Shown here one piece after another: positions 44,292 to 52,762 of a stretch of 64,000 bases of DNA. A model generated the notes under the pieces. The model was not told the origin of the DNA and did no database searches. It was given only the letters and a program-made list of their open reading frames with translations. The stretch comes from Chloroflexota bacterium (GTDB lineage: Bacteria > Chloroflexota > Anaerolineae > Aggregatilineales > Phototrophicaceae): NCBI GenBank assembly GCA_016223085.1, contig JACRPS010000033.1:1-64000 (forward strand). Reading direction: 5' to 3'. Position numbers and translations under genes: made by a program. Numbering within the stretch: position 1 is the first letter of the stretch; the number at the start of each line of letters is the position of its first letter.

Positions 44292-44957
44292 TTAACGAAG
44301 CATCAACAGAGGATTATACAATAGGGCAATCATTGCTCCCAGACAAAGGAAGGGGGCGTATGGCATGGTTGTCTGTAACGTGCCACGCCGGGACGCAATC
44401 AGCACCGCCGCAGCCAGACCCCCGCAGCCCGCGCCGACGATCAGCGCCCACAGGACGCCGGGAAAACCGAACACGAATCCGATAAGCGCCGCCAGCTTCA
44501 CATCTCCCATTCCCAGTTGCCCCGGCTTCAGCCAGGCCGTGAGGAAGAAGATTGCAAAAGCCAGCACTCCCCCGACCAGAATACTGGCTATATTTTGCCG
44601 CAGCAACAGCAGATGCGCCAGCAGGACGAGGACAACCGCCGGATAGGTGATAATGTTCAGTACCAGACGGTACTTGATGTCAATGACGGTGATGAGCAGC
44701 AGCGCCAGATAGACCAGCAGCGCCAGCAGCAAATCCGGCGTGGAGGGGATGAGATACCCCAGCAGCGCAAAGCCAACGGCGCTGGTAGCCATAATCGCCA
44801 GATGCAGCCGGAACCAGCCCACACCGGGTGTAAACAGACGGCGCAGGCTGACCGGCGGCAGGGACGGCGGCTCGGCGGCAAAACGCGGCAGATAATCGGA
44901 CGCCAGATTCAGGATGACGCCGGCCAGCAGCCCGGCCAGTATAGTGACGATCAACAT
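44292..44957 (-). CDS. Type IV prepilin/prearchaellin peptidase, A24 family
   Basis: A 221-residue polytopic aspartyl peptidase. The two catalytic Asp are Asp93 in TVIDIKYR and Asp152 in LGMGDVKL (GxGD motif). The N-terminal zinc/methylase domain of bacterial PilD (paired CxxC) is missing, so it is a one-domain enzyme like archaeal FlaK/PibD. It should process the pilin signal of the archaellin-like protein encoded upstream in the same operon. A GGGGGGG site precedes ATG 44957. Confidence 0.85.
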   Translation of the reverse strand: MLIVTILAGLLAGVILNLASDYLPRFAAEPPSLPPVSLRRLFTPGVGWFRLHLAIMATSAVGFALLGYLIPSTPDLLLALLVYLALLLITVIDIKYRLVLNIITYPAVVLVLLAHLLLLRQNIASILVGGVLAFAIFFLTAWLKPGQLGMGDVKLAALIGFVFGFPGVLWALIVGAGCGGLAAAVLIASRRGTLQTTMPYAPFLCLGAMIALLYNPLLMLR

Positions 44958-44972
44958 CAGTTTCCCCCCCGC

Positions 44973-46658
44973 CTATTCAATGCGCAGCGTGTTTGGCAGT
45001 GTAATCACAAATTCCGCGCCCTGATCGTCGCCGTTGCGGACGCTGATCGTGCCCCGATGCGCTTCGACTGTTGTGCGTACCAGTTCAAGGCCCAGCCCCA
45101 GCCCGCCATCTTCTCCGCCCGATGGTTTGCTGCGGAAGTATTTGTCAAACAGGTACGGCAGGTCGGCCTGCGGAATCCCTGGCCCGGTATCACGCACGCG
45201 GATGATGATGTCGTTATACCCAAACACCAGCGCCGTGGACACCACCGCCCCCGGCGGCGAGTATTTCACAGCGTTATCCACCAGATTAAAGACGCTGCGG
45301 TACAGGTAGGGCGCATTGCCCTGAATGATGCAGGCTTCACCCATGACCTGGAAATCGAGTGTGATGCCTTTGGCGTCGGCAGCGGGCTGGAGATCGTAGA
45401 CCCCGCGTGACACCACTTCCACCAGATCAAGCGGAGCCTGCGGCATGGACGGGTTCTCGCACAGGCGGGTGATCTCGGTCAGCTTTTCCAGCAGGTGCGC
45501 CAGGTAACGGCCTGCCTCGCTGATCTGATTCGCCATGTCGCGGGAGTCGTCATCCAGCGTATCGGCATCAACGAGCAAACCGGCGTAGCCGATGACCGGG
45601 TTCAGGGCGGCCTTCAGATCATAGGACAGCGCGTAGTTGAGCGCGGTTACGATTTTGATGCGCCGGGTGAGGGCGTGGTTGGTGGCTTCGTAGGTGCGCG
45701 CGTTCTGGATGGCGATGGCGGTGAAATCGGCAATCGCCATCATCAGTTTTTCGTCACGGGAGTTGAAGGTTTTACCCGCTTTGCGGTGGGCGGCGGACAG
45801 CACGCCGAACGTCACGCCCCCCAGTGCCAGCGGGACGTAAATCACCGCTTCCACCAGATAGCCCGTTTTTACTTTAATCTGCGACCCCTGATCGCTGCGG
45901 TTGGCGTGAACCGGTTTGCCGGTTTCCATCACTTTTCCGGCCAGCGAGTCCGACACCGACAAGCGGTTAAGCTGCTCGTCGTTCAGGCCGCGCCCCGCTT
46001 CGAGGAACAGCTCGCCGGTCTGGTCGTCTACCAGCCAGACCGAGACTTCATCGGTCTGGGTGTAGGTCATGACCATGTCCATCGCCTGCTTCAGTACTTC
46101 TTCCAGATTAAGCTGGGCCGTGATTGCGCGGGCAATGGTTGGCAGAATATCGGCCAGGTCGGCTTTGCTGTGCAGCGCGGCGGTGTGGCCAGTAGGGCGT
46201 TTAACGATGTTGACGATGCACTCCATCCGCCCCAGCACCAGCCGGTCACCGTTGGTGAGCGCGTAGGGTGTATTCACGCCTATCGAATGGCCGTTAATCC
46301 ACGTGCCGTTGGTGCTGTTCAAATCAACAATGTACAGCTTGGTATCCGTCGGGCGCAGCAGCGCGTGGCGGCGCGACACCCCCAGCTTTTCCGACTCTTC
46401 CGCGCTGAACAGCGTGACGTATTCCGGTCCGTCCATGTTCCGTCCCAGAATCACCTCACCGTTGATGTCCAGCCCAACCGTATGGTTGGAACTGAAGGTT
46501 GGCTCGAAGCGCACGCGCCATGCCGGGCGACCGGCGAAATCGGCGTGTGGCACGGACTGGTAAACGATTTCATCTTTGGCAACAAACAGATCGCCGAGCA
46601 TTTCCGCGCTCAGTTCGCTGGTGACTTTCCGAATGTGGTCATCTGAACGGCTGACCAT
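44973..46658 (-). CDS. FHA-GAF-histidine-kinase-like protein with Tyr in place of the phospho-acceptor His
   Basis: A 561-residue cytoplasmic protein. FHA domain at about 62-150 (ILGRN, GVSRRHALL, LNSTNGTWING), GAF domain at about 170-325, then a DHp-like helix pair and a Bergerat ATPase domain with N box (NLVDNAVKYSPPG), G1 (RDTGPGIP) and G2 (GGLGLGLELV). In the H box, ALSYDLKAALN has Tyr346 (codon TAT at 45621-45623) where a histidine is expected. So the ATP site is intact but autophosphorylation on His is not possible. It may be a regulatory pseudokinase of the archaellum-like operon; FHA proteins such as ArnA control archaella in Sulfolobus. Start has GGAG upstream. Confidence 0.82.
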   Translation of the reverse strand: MVSRSDDHIRKVTSELSAEMLGDLFVAKDEIVYQSVPHADFAGRPAWRVRFEPTFSSNHTVGLDINGEVILGRNMDGPEYVTLFSAEESEKLGVSRRHALLRPTDTKLYIVDLNSTNGTWINGHSIGVNTPYALTNGDRLVLGRMECIVNIVKRPTGHTAALHSKADLADILPTIARAITAQLNLEEVLKQAMDMVMTYTQTDEVSVWLVDDQTGELFLEAGRGLNDEQLNRLSVSDSLAGKVMETGKPVHANRSDQGSQIKVKTGYLVEAVIYVPLALGGVTFGVLSAAHRKAGKTFNSRDEKLMMAIADFTAIAIQNARTYEATNHALTRRIKIVTALNYALSYDLKAALNPVIGYAGLLVDADTLDDDSRDMANQISEAGRYLAHLLEKLTEITRLCENPSMPQAPLDLVEVVSRGVYDLQPAADAKGITLDFQVMGEACIIQGNAPYLYRSVFNLVDNAVKYSPPGAVVSTALVFGYNDIIIRVRDTGPGIPQADLPYLFDKYFRSKPSGGEDGGLGLGLELVRTTVEAHRGTISVRNGDDQGAEFVITLPNTLRIE

Positions 46659-46690
46659 GTTAACACTCCTTCACTACCATGCTGCTTTTC

Positions 46691-47239
46691 CTACCGTTCG
46701 CCCTGTAACTGATCGGATACCTGACGGCAAAGCGTTGTCAGTTGCGCGATTTCCACGTTCCCCAATCCTTCCAGCAGAACCGCATAACGCGCCGCCGACT
46801 CTTCATTGCTGAAGACGCTGGATAACAGGTCTTTCATGGCCGGGTCGGTCTGTGTTTCTGACGTGCTTTCCGCCTGCGCCGCCGGTTGGGCTGCGGGCAC
46901 GGCTGGTTTAGTCGCCAGCTTGGCCGCCAGTCCGCTGCCAGGTGCAGCGGCTGCGGCGGTTGGCGCAGCCGGGCTGGCTGCTGGGGATGCCGCCGGAGGT
47001 GCTTGAGCGGCTGCCGGTTGACTGCCAGCCGGGGCCGGCGTGCGGACGGTAGGCGCAGCGGCTTGAACCTCGTCGGTAGCCTCAACTGCTTCCAGCTTGC
47101 GCTTTGGCCGGTTCGCGCGCCGCCGTTTGAGGGCGCCCACCAGCGCCAGTGTGATGGCGGCCAGGAAGATCAGCACCGCTGCGCCCAGACTGAGCAGGAT
47201 GATTTTCTGGCCGAGGATCATTTCGATCAGGGATGACAT
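46691..47239 (-). CDS. Single-pass membrane protein with Ala/Pro-rich linker
   Basis: A 182-residue protein: an N-terminal membrane helix (KIILLSLGAAVLIFLAAITL), a basic stretch RRRANRPKRK, a long Ala/Pro-rich linker (about 60-135) and a helical C-terminus (SAARYAVLLEGLGNVEIAQL). No family recognised. It sits between the arlJ-like gene and the FHA-kinase-like gene, with short gaps on both sides, so it is probably an accessory part of the machine. Confidence 0.6.
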   Translation of the reverse strand: MSSLIEMILGQKIILLSLGAAVLIFLAAITLALVGALKRRRANRPKRKLEAVEATDEVQAAAPTVRTPAPAGSQPAAAQAPPAASPAASPAAPTAAAAAPGSGLAAKLATKPAVPAAQPAAQAESTSETQTDPAMKDLLSSVFSNEESAARYAVLLEGLGNVEIAQLTTLCRQVSDQLQGER

Positions 47240-47251
47240 GGCCGCACCTCG

Positions 47252-48742
47252 CTACATGGTCAGAATACCCGCCACCATCGGCGGCACCACGATAAAACTC
47301 ACGCCGGACACAAACAGCATGATCGCCAGGAAAAACGCGAACTTCAGCTTGAAGCCGCCCGAACTGAGGATGACGGCGGACGCGCTGACGACCGCCAGCA
47401 CCAGAATCATGATAACGGTAATGGTTGTCAGGAATTGCAGGTCGGCGGCGGAAAACTCCGCCATACCCAGGCTCATCGCCGGTCGTCCGGCCAGCGCGGC
47501 GTCATTTTGTGGCATCAGTTGGGTGACCATTGCTGCAAAGTTTTTGACAATGGACAGCACAAACACCATCAGCCCGGCGACCACCGACTGCATGACGGTG
47601 GTTAAGCCGGCGAACGTGCCGGATGTCAGGCGGCGCTTGGCGCGAAGCTGCGACGTTTTCGCGGTGAACAGCGAACACAGATACCCCACCCGTTCCGGGT
47701 CGCCGCCGATTTTGACCGCGCCGTAGAAAATGTCCGCCACTTCGCTGATGAGCCGGCTGCCTGTTTCCAGCCCAAAGCGGTGCCAGCAGATTTCCGGCTC
47801 GACCAGGGCCTGAAGGCGTGTGCTTAGCCGGTTGATGTCCGGTTCCAGCGTGGGGAAGGAACTCAGGTCAATTTTGGTCAGCGCCTGTTTCAGTGTCGTA
47901 CCGCTGGCCGTTGCCATGCCGCCAACCGACCGCAGGAAAGTGCTGAATTCGACATCCTTTTTGTTGGTTTTACCGTCGCTCCGCAGGCTGGCGACCCCCA
48001 CCGGCAGCAGCATGGCCGCGACCGCGATTAGGATATAGCCCAGATCAAGCTGAATCAGATACAGCACGGCAACCGCTGCCAGCGCCGACGGCCCAATCAG
48101 CTTAAACAGGCGCAGCGTGCGCCGTTGCTCGGTTGATCCCTGCGCCGCTTCGACCGTCATCGTTTCGCGCGGGGCGGAACGCCAGATAATCCAGGCGCTG
48201 AAGGCGCTGAACAGCACGCCGGTGGTGACCAGACCGGCCATCACCGTCACATCCATCGAATAGATCATGGACGAGATGACCTGAATGATGATGATGAGTG
48301 CCACCGAGATGATGATGGACGAAAAAGCGTTTGACCACTGCTTGAGCGATTCGAGATCGCGCTCATATTTGTTCTGGTAATCTTCACCCTGGATTTCCGC
48401 CTCGCGCGCCAGGAAATCGGCCAGCGGTTCGCCAGAACGGAGCGCGTCTGACAGGCGCAGCAGGAAGCTTTTCATGTTTTCCGACTTGGCTTTGATGCCA
48501 ACCATCCGGCACGCTTCGGGATAGTCATAGCGCAGTTCGTCCACCAGGGTGTTCACGGCCACGAAGTAGGCCGAGGCTGACGATTTGGACTGCGCGGCGA
48601 TCTCAAACGTCTTGCTGCGCGAGATGCCGGATGCCGCCATCGCCGACATGTACGTAAGCTGATAGAAAAGCTCGAAGGGCGAAACCGGCTTAAAAGAGTT
48701 TTTGTTTGCGCGCTTCCGCGAGGATTTGGAAGAGTTCTTCAA
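47252..48742 (-). CDS. arlJ: ArlJ (FlaJ)-like archaellum membrane platform protein
   Basis: A 496-residue membrane protein with two GspF/T2SSF-type cytoplasmic domains (one near 70-150, one near 285-385: DVEFSTFLRSVGGMATASG) and about nine membrane helices. The double-domain, long form is that of archaeal FlaJ, not of bacterial PilC (about 400 residues). It anchors the ATPase ArlI at the membrane. The start is TTG with an AGGAGAAGGGGG site upstream, and overlaps the arlI-like 3' end by about 50 bases. Confidence 0.82.
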   Translation of the reverse strand: MKNSSKSSRKRANKNSFKPVSPFELFYQLTYMSAMAASGISRSKTFEIAAQSKSSASAYFVAVNTLVDELRYDYPEACRMVGIKAKSENMKSFLLRLSDALRSGEPLADFLAREAEIQGEDYQNKYERDLESLKQWSNAFSSIIISVALIIIIQVISSMIYSMDVTVMAGLVTTGVLFSAFSAWIIWRSAPRETMTVEAAQGSTEQRRTLRLFKLIGPSALAAVAVLYLIQLDLGYILIAVAAMLLPVGVASLRSDGKTNKKDVEFSTFLRSVGGMATASGTTLKQALTKIDLSSFPTLEPDINRLSTRLQALVEPEICWHRFGLETGSRLISEVADIFYGAVKIGGDPERVGYLCSLFTAKTSQLRAKRRLTSGTFAGLTTVMQSVVAGLMVFVLSIVKNFAAMVTQLMPQNDAALAGRPAMSLGMAEFSAADLQFLTTITVIMILVLAVVSASAVILSSGGFKLKFAFFLAIMLFVSGVSFIVVPPMVAGILTM

Positions 48743-50381
48743 AATCCGTTACCCCCTTCTCCTTGTGCAGCTTTTCAAAAATGCGCGCCCGCCGCTTGAC
48801 CTCGTTATAAACTTCCTTCCGGCGGTGGGGCGGGATGCCGCGTTTAATGGCGATGACCTGTTCCAGCAGATAGCTGTTCATGTAGCCGGGAAACTCAAAC
48901 TTATCAATGGCCGGGTTCCAGCGGAAGGCTTCCAGAAACGAGAAGCTGTCCGATACCGGGTCATAACCGATGATCTCGTTGATGCTCATCACCCGCCGCG
49001 CCGATTTACCGTCGGCCAGCCGCACCGCCGACTGAATAACCACGACGTTGAGGTTATCTATGTAGGTTTTTGGGATGTTGATCGGGTCGCCGGTCAAACG
49101 CTGAATCAGCTTTTCCACCGATGCGGCGTGAAAGGTGGACATGACGCCGTGACCGGTCTGCATCGCCTGGAAGGCCACAACCGCTTCAATCGCGCGGATT
49201 TCGCCGACGATGATCCGGTCAGGGCGCTGGCGGAGGGCAGCTTTGAGCAGTTCAAACATGCCCACTTCCGAGCCTTTTTTGTCACCGCTGCCGTGCCGGG
49301 TGACTTCCTGTACCCAGTTTTTGTGTGGTACATAGACTTCCGGCGTGTCTTCAATCGTGACAATTTTGGCATCCGGCTTGATGAAGGTGTTGATGGCGTT
49401 GAGCAGCGTCGTTTTGCCGGAGGCGGTCGCGCCGACGACAAACAGGTTCATGCCTTCTTCCAGCATCAGCGACAGGTAGGCGGCCATCGTATAATCAAGG
49501 CTGCCAAACTCGATCAGTTCCAGCACGCTGGTCGGCGTGCCGCTGAATTTACGAATGGTGAAGTTGCTGCCCCGTTTGGAAATCTCACGTCCATAAACGA
49601 TGTTGATACGCGAACCGTCCGGCAGCACGGCGTCCACCAGCGGGTTACGCACCGTGACCGGGCTTTTGATCCACTCGCCCAGCCAGACGGCAAAATCGTC
49701 CACGTCGTCGTGGTCAATGAAGGTGATGGACGACTGGACGCTCTTGAAGATTTTATGCTCGACAAAGATGTGGCCGACGCCGCTGCAACTGATGTCTTCG
49801 ATGTTCGGGTCGAGCAGCAGCGGCTGCAGAATACCCAGGCCAACCTTGTCGCGCAGCACCCGGTAGCGGATCGCTTCCAGTTCCAGCGGCGCCACCACGA
49901 TTTTGTCTGGCTTGCCGCCTTTGCCGTTGGGCGGGCGGCGCACGGTGGTGCAGACGGTGTCTATCAGCTTAAGGAGAAACGCTTTCTTCTCCTCTTTATC
50001 TTCGATCCGTCCGATGTCCTCCGCCCAGGCGAGCAGCCGTTCTTCCACCTTCGGCATCAGGTGATCAATGTTGACAACGATGGTCGGCTCAATCGAAATG
50101 TGATGGTCGCGCGCGCCGCTGGTATCGGGGTAGATGTGAACAAACAGGCCCTCTTTAATCGGATAAATCAGGTTGCGGACTTCCAACTGGCTCAGGCTGC
50201 GCGAGGGCTTCTGGTAAAACGCCGGTATGCCGATTTCCTCGATGGGCAGGAGCTGCACGTACTGCGCCAGAAACGGCGATTGTTCGCAGGCTTCCAGCAG
50301 CGGCTGGGGCAGCATCCCCCACAGTTCGTCGCCATGTGGCGTGCGGGATGCGATATCGAACGGTAAAACAGTCTGCGCCAT
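48690..50381 (-). CDS. arlI: ArlI (FlaI)-like archaellum assembly and motor ATPase
   Basis: A 563-residue type II/IV secretion ATPase. The N-terminal domain of about 240 residues is followed by the RecA-like core: NPLVDAVLPDGSRINIVYG and KRGSNFTIRKF (both archaeal-FlaI-like), Walker A GATASGKTT (about 317), Walker B RIIVGEIRA (about 390) and the His box STFHAAS. ArlI powers both filament assembly and rotation. AAGGA precedes ATG 50381. It lies 6 bases after arlH and overlaps arlJ, as in archaea. Confidence 0.88.
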   Translation of the reverse strand: MAQTVLPFDIASRTPHGDELWGMLPQPLLEACEQSPFLAQYVQLLPIEEIGIPAFYQKPSRSLSQLEVRNLIYPIKEGLFVHIYPDTSGARDHHISIEPTIVVNIDHLMPKVEERLLAWAEDIGRIEDKEEKKAFLLKLIDTVCTTVRRPPNGKGGKPDKIVVAPLELEAIRYRVLRDKVGLGILQPLLLDPNIEDISCSGVGHIFVEHKIFKSVQSSITFIDHDDVDDFAVWLGEWIKSPVTVRNPLVDAVLPDGSRINIVYGREISKRGSNFTIRKFSGTPTSVLELIEFGSLDYTMAAYLSLMLEEGMNLFVVGATASGKTTLLNAINTFIKPDAKIVTIEDTPEVYVPHKNWVQEVTRHGSGDKKGSEVGMFELLKAALRQRPDRIIVGEIRAIEAVVAFQAMQTGHGVMSTFHAASVEKLIQRLTGDPINIPKTYIDNLNVVVIQSAVRLADGKSARRVMSINEIIGYDPVSDSFSFLEAFRWNPAIDKFEFPGYMNSYLLEQVIAIKRGIPPHRRKEVYNEVKRRARIFEKLHKEKGVTDFEELFQILAEARKQKLF

Positions 50382-50387
50382 GTTTCC

Positions 50388-51101
50388 TTAACCTCGCGCC
50401 TTGCTGATCGGGATAACGCGCATCCCCCAGCCCGGCTCGACATCGAAGCCAACCACAGCGCCGGTGACGCTGGCTGCGCCGCGCACCTTGGCGACTTCCA
50501 GCGTTTTGACAATCCGCTGCCCATCCTGTTCGGACCGCAGGTTCAGGTGAGCGTCACACATCGAACGAATCGGGCCGATCAGATCGCCGGCGACGGCCTG
50601 CGCGTGCAGCGTGATGATGACGGTTTTGCCGCTGCCGCACAGCCGCTTGCATTCTTCAAAAAAGCTCAGGATGATCTCGTCATCGGCGGCGTGGGCGATG
50701 GCTGCTGTGAACGAATCCACTACGATGATGTCAAACTTCCGTTCCTGCTTGATCGCCGCCAGTAGCGCCTGGGGCGCTTTCTGCTTCAGGCGGGACAGTT
50801 CCACCGGGTAGACTCTCAGCTTGCCGATCAGCAGAAAATCGAGGATGTCAAGGTCTATGCTCGCCATCTGCGTAACCAGACTCTTGACGGTGTTCTCGCT
50901 GGTGAACAGCGCGACCGTGAAGCCGTTGTTGAGCGACCCCTTGATGATCTGCTGTGACAAGACCGATTTGCCCGCGCCGGAGATTCCTTCGATTAACGTC
51001 AGCGAACCAGCAGGCAGACCGCCGCCCATTTTGCTGTCCAGTTCGGCGTTGCCGGAGGAGATGATTTTGTGTTTGCTGTCCGGTGCTTCAAGTTTACTCA
51101 T
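50388..51101 (-). CDS. arlH: ArlH (FlaH)-like RecA-family ATPase
   Basis: A 237-residue KaiC-like protein, the usual ArlH size. Walker A GISGAGKS is at 39-46 and Walker B-like IIVVDS at 125-130; the N-terminus SGNAELDSKMGGGLPAGS is typical. ArlH binds ATP, forms a ring with ArlI and regulates it. ATG 51099-51101 is chosen over the longer frame because AGGGGG lies 7 bases upstream. ArlH is unique to archaellum and related machines, so it is a key marker. Confidence 0.85.
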   Translation of the reverse strand: MSKLEAPDSKHKIISSGNAELDSKMGGGLPAGSLTLIEGISGAGKSVLSQQIIKGSLNNGFTVALFTSENTVKSLVTQMASIDLDILDFLLIGKLRVYPVELSRLKQKAPQALLAAIKQERKFDIIVVDSFTAAIAHAADDEIILSFFEECKRLCGSGKTVIITLHAQAVAGDLIGPIRSMCDAHLNLRSEQDGQRIVKTLEVAKVRGAASVTGAVVGFDVEPGWGMRVIPISKARG

Positions 51102-51112
51102 GTCGTTCCCCC

Positions 51113-52246
51113 TCACTGGACGGTGATGTTAAACCAGTAGGAGCCGATGATCGCCTGACCGTCTGACACGGTAAACGCAAACGTGTCGTGTCCAGCGCCG
51201 GTGTGGGTGTAGGTCAGCAAGCCGCTGCTGATGTCAGCCTGGGTGAAGGTTGCCCCCAGACTTAATGTCCCCTGCGCCGGTGGGGTGGTCACGGTGTACA
51301 CCAGTTGGTCCGGCGGGTTGTCAATGTCGGTGGCCTGCAACCGGCTCTCGTTTATCAGCCCACTGCTGTTGATCGGCAGTGTCAGGCCGATGTTGGTTGC
51401 CAGAACTGGCGGCGCGTTGTTGACCGTAATCACAAACGTGTACGGCCCGATGGTGTCTTCGCCATCGGTGACGGTGAAATTGAAGCTGTCGGAACCACTG
51501 TCGCTGCTGGTGTAGTTGAGCAGTCCCCGGTCAATGTCGGTCTGGGTGAAGGAATCGCCCAGATTCAGCAAACCGGCTGGGGTTGCCACAACGGTATACA
51601 CCAGGTCGTCAGGCGATCCGTCGGCGTCGGTGGTCTGCAACCGGGTCGCGTGAATATCGCCCGTTTCGCCGCTGGTGATCGTCAAACCGGCGTTGGCGGC
51701 GAGGGTGGGCGGGATATTGCGAATGTCAAAGGCAGAGGCGCTGACACCATTCGTGACCGACAGAATCGCCTGGAGCGTCTGGCCGGGGCCAACGGATGGG
51801 CTGACTTTTATCTGGATATGCAGCGACTCGCCCGGATTAAGAATATCCGGTTCATAAACTTCAGGCGTATCCGCGTCCAGGAAGATGCCCGCTACTGTCC
51901 ACTCGTTGTTGCCGGGTGCGCCGGACTGGTAGGGCAGGCGGAGTACGTGATAGTGCGCTTCCGGCGTGTGGCCGTCGTAATACTGGATAATCATGTCCCA
52001 GCGGTCAAAATCGGTCAGCCGGGTTGAACCGTCGTTGCGTAAGACCAGTTCGGTCAGCGTCCCCCCGCTGGTGATGTGAGTCTCCGTCGCAACCAGCCAG
52101 GTCCGGGCCTGTTCGCCCAGCCGGTCCTGCATATCCTGCACGCTGACCTGAAGCATGTCCTGCGTGGAGATCATCACGTTGGACAGCGTAAAGACGGCAA
52201 ACAGCAGGATAAAGATGATAACAATCGCGGTAAGGACGGATTCCAT
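51113..52246 (-). CDS. ArlF-like stator protein with two added cadherin-like repeats
   Basis: A 377-residue single-pass protein. The first 30 residues form a pilin-like membrane helix (LTAIVIIFILLFAVFTLSNV). Residues 50-175 match the beta-sandwich position of archaeal FlaF/FlaG proteins (ELVLRNDGSTRLTDFDRWDM). Then two similar repeats of about 99 residues, 178-276 and 279-376, each with the pattern APP(V/T)LA..GLT, TD.D..PD.LVYTV, FTQ.DI..GLL.Y and DTF.FTV.DG, ending ITV. These look like cadherin/CSPG-type modules and are absent from archaeal ArlF. It lies between the arlG-like and arlH genes, the archaeal order. Confidence 0.7.
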   Translation of the reverse strand: MESVLTAIVIIFILLFAVFTLSNVMISTQDMLQVSVQDMQDRLGEQARTWLVATETHITSGGTLTELVLRNDGSTRLTDFDRWDMIIQYYDGHTPEAHYHVLRLPYQSGAPGNNEWTVAGIFLDADTPEVYEPDILNPGESLHIQIKVSPSVGPGQTLQAILSVTNGVSASAFDIRNIPPTLAANAGLTITSGETGDIHATRLQTTDADGSPDDLVYTVVATPAGLLNLGDSFTQTDIDRGLLNYTSSDSGSDSFNFTVTDGEDTIGPYTFVITVNNAPPVLATNIGLTLPINSSGLINESRLQATDIDNPPDQLVYTVTTPPAQGTLSLGATFTQADISSGLLTYTHTGAGHDTFAFTVSDGQAIIGSYWFNITVQ

Positions 52247-52249
52247 CGG

Positions 52250-52762
52250 TTACATTCCCAGATAATAATCGCTGCTGACGCCGCTGGGGATAATGACCTT
52301 TGTGAAGTAGCGGCCAGAACTCAGCGCAAGCTGGTAATGAATGGTGATCTTCAGGGTCGCGGTTGGATTCCAGTCCGCCTCGTTCTCGACCTGGGCTGTC
52401 CAGTAGGGGTAGCTGCCCCCGGCAGTGCTTTGATGTGGGATGCGGGTGAAGTTGCCTTCCGCGCCGAAGAACACGTCCATCCGTTCCAGACCGATAATCC
52501 GCGCTGCGCCGACGTTTTTCACCCAGACAAACACGTCAAAATCACCGTTGCCGTTGGTGTCCTGCCACCAGCCGCTGCTGTCCAGCTCGCCCGCCGCGTG
52601 GATAATCACAATCTGGCTTTTCATCCGTTGGTCGGCGCGGTTGGCCATGCTGGCAATCGCGTCGCCGCCTTCGATGACCGCCGGGTACGCCACGTTAAAC
52701 AGCATCAGCGCCATAACCATACTCACAACGATCAGCAGCGCGGTCGTGATGGTTTTATCCAT
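52250..52762 (-). CDS. ArlG-like stator protein
   Basis: A 170-residue protein from ATG 52760-52762, chosen for GGAGGAAGAAGA right upstream; the open frame reaches 52807 but overlaps the previous gene. The N-terminus is a pilin-like helix (TITTALLIVVSMVMALMLFNV), then RMKSQIVIIHAAGE and a beta-sandwich (NGDFDVFVWVKNVGAARI). This fits the FlaG stator family. It overlaps the coiled-coil gene by 8 bases and ends 3 bases before the ArlF-like start, so the two are coupled. Confidence 0.65.
   Translation of the reverse strand: MDKTITTALLIVVSMVMALMLFNVAYPAVIEGGDAIASMANRADQRMKSQIVIIHAAGELDSSGWWQDTNGNGDFDVFVWVKNVGAARIIGLERMDVFFGAEGNFTRIPHQSTAGGSYPYWTAQVENEADWNPTATLKITIHYQLALSSGRYFTKVIIPSGVSSDYYLGM

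Noticed and set aside
45495-46646. Plus-strand open frame opposite the FHA-GAF protein
   Set aside because: Antisense shadow; the opposite strand has three recognisable domains.
48702-50366. Plus-strand open frame (554 codons) opposite arlI
   Set aside because: Antisense shadow of a gene with clear Walker motifs; no start context or family match.
47252-50381. Reading the secretion ATPase and membrane protein as a Tad pilus or type II secretion system
   Set aside because: The presence of an ArlH-type protein, the long double-domain ArlJ and an archaellin-like pilin, in archaeal order, fits an archaellum better; no TadB/TadC pair, RcpA or secretin is present.
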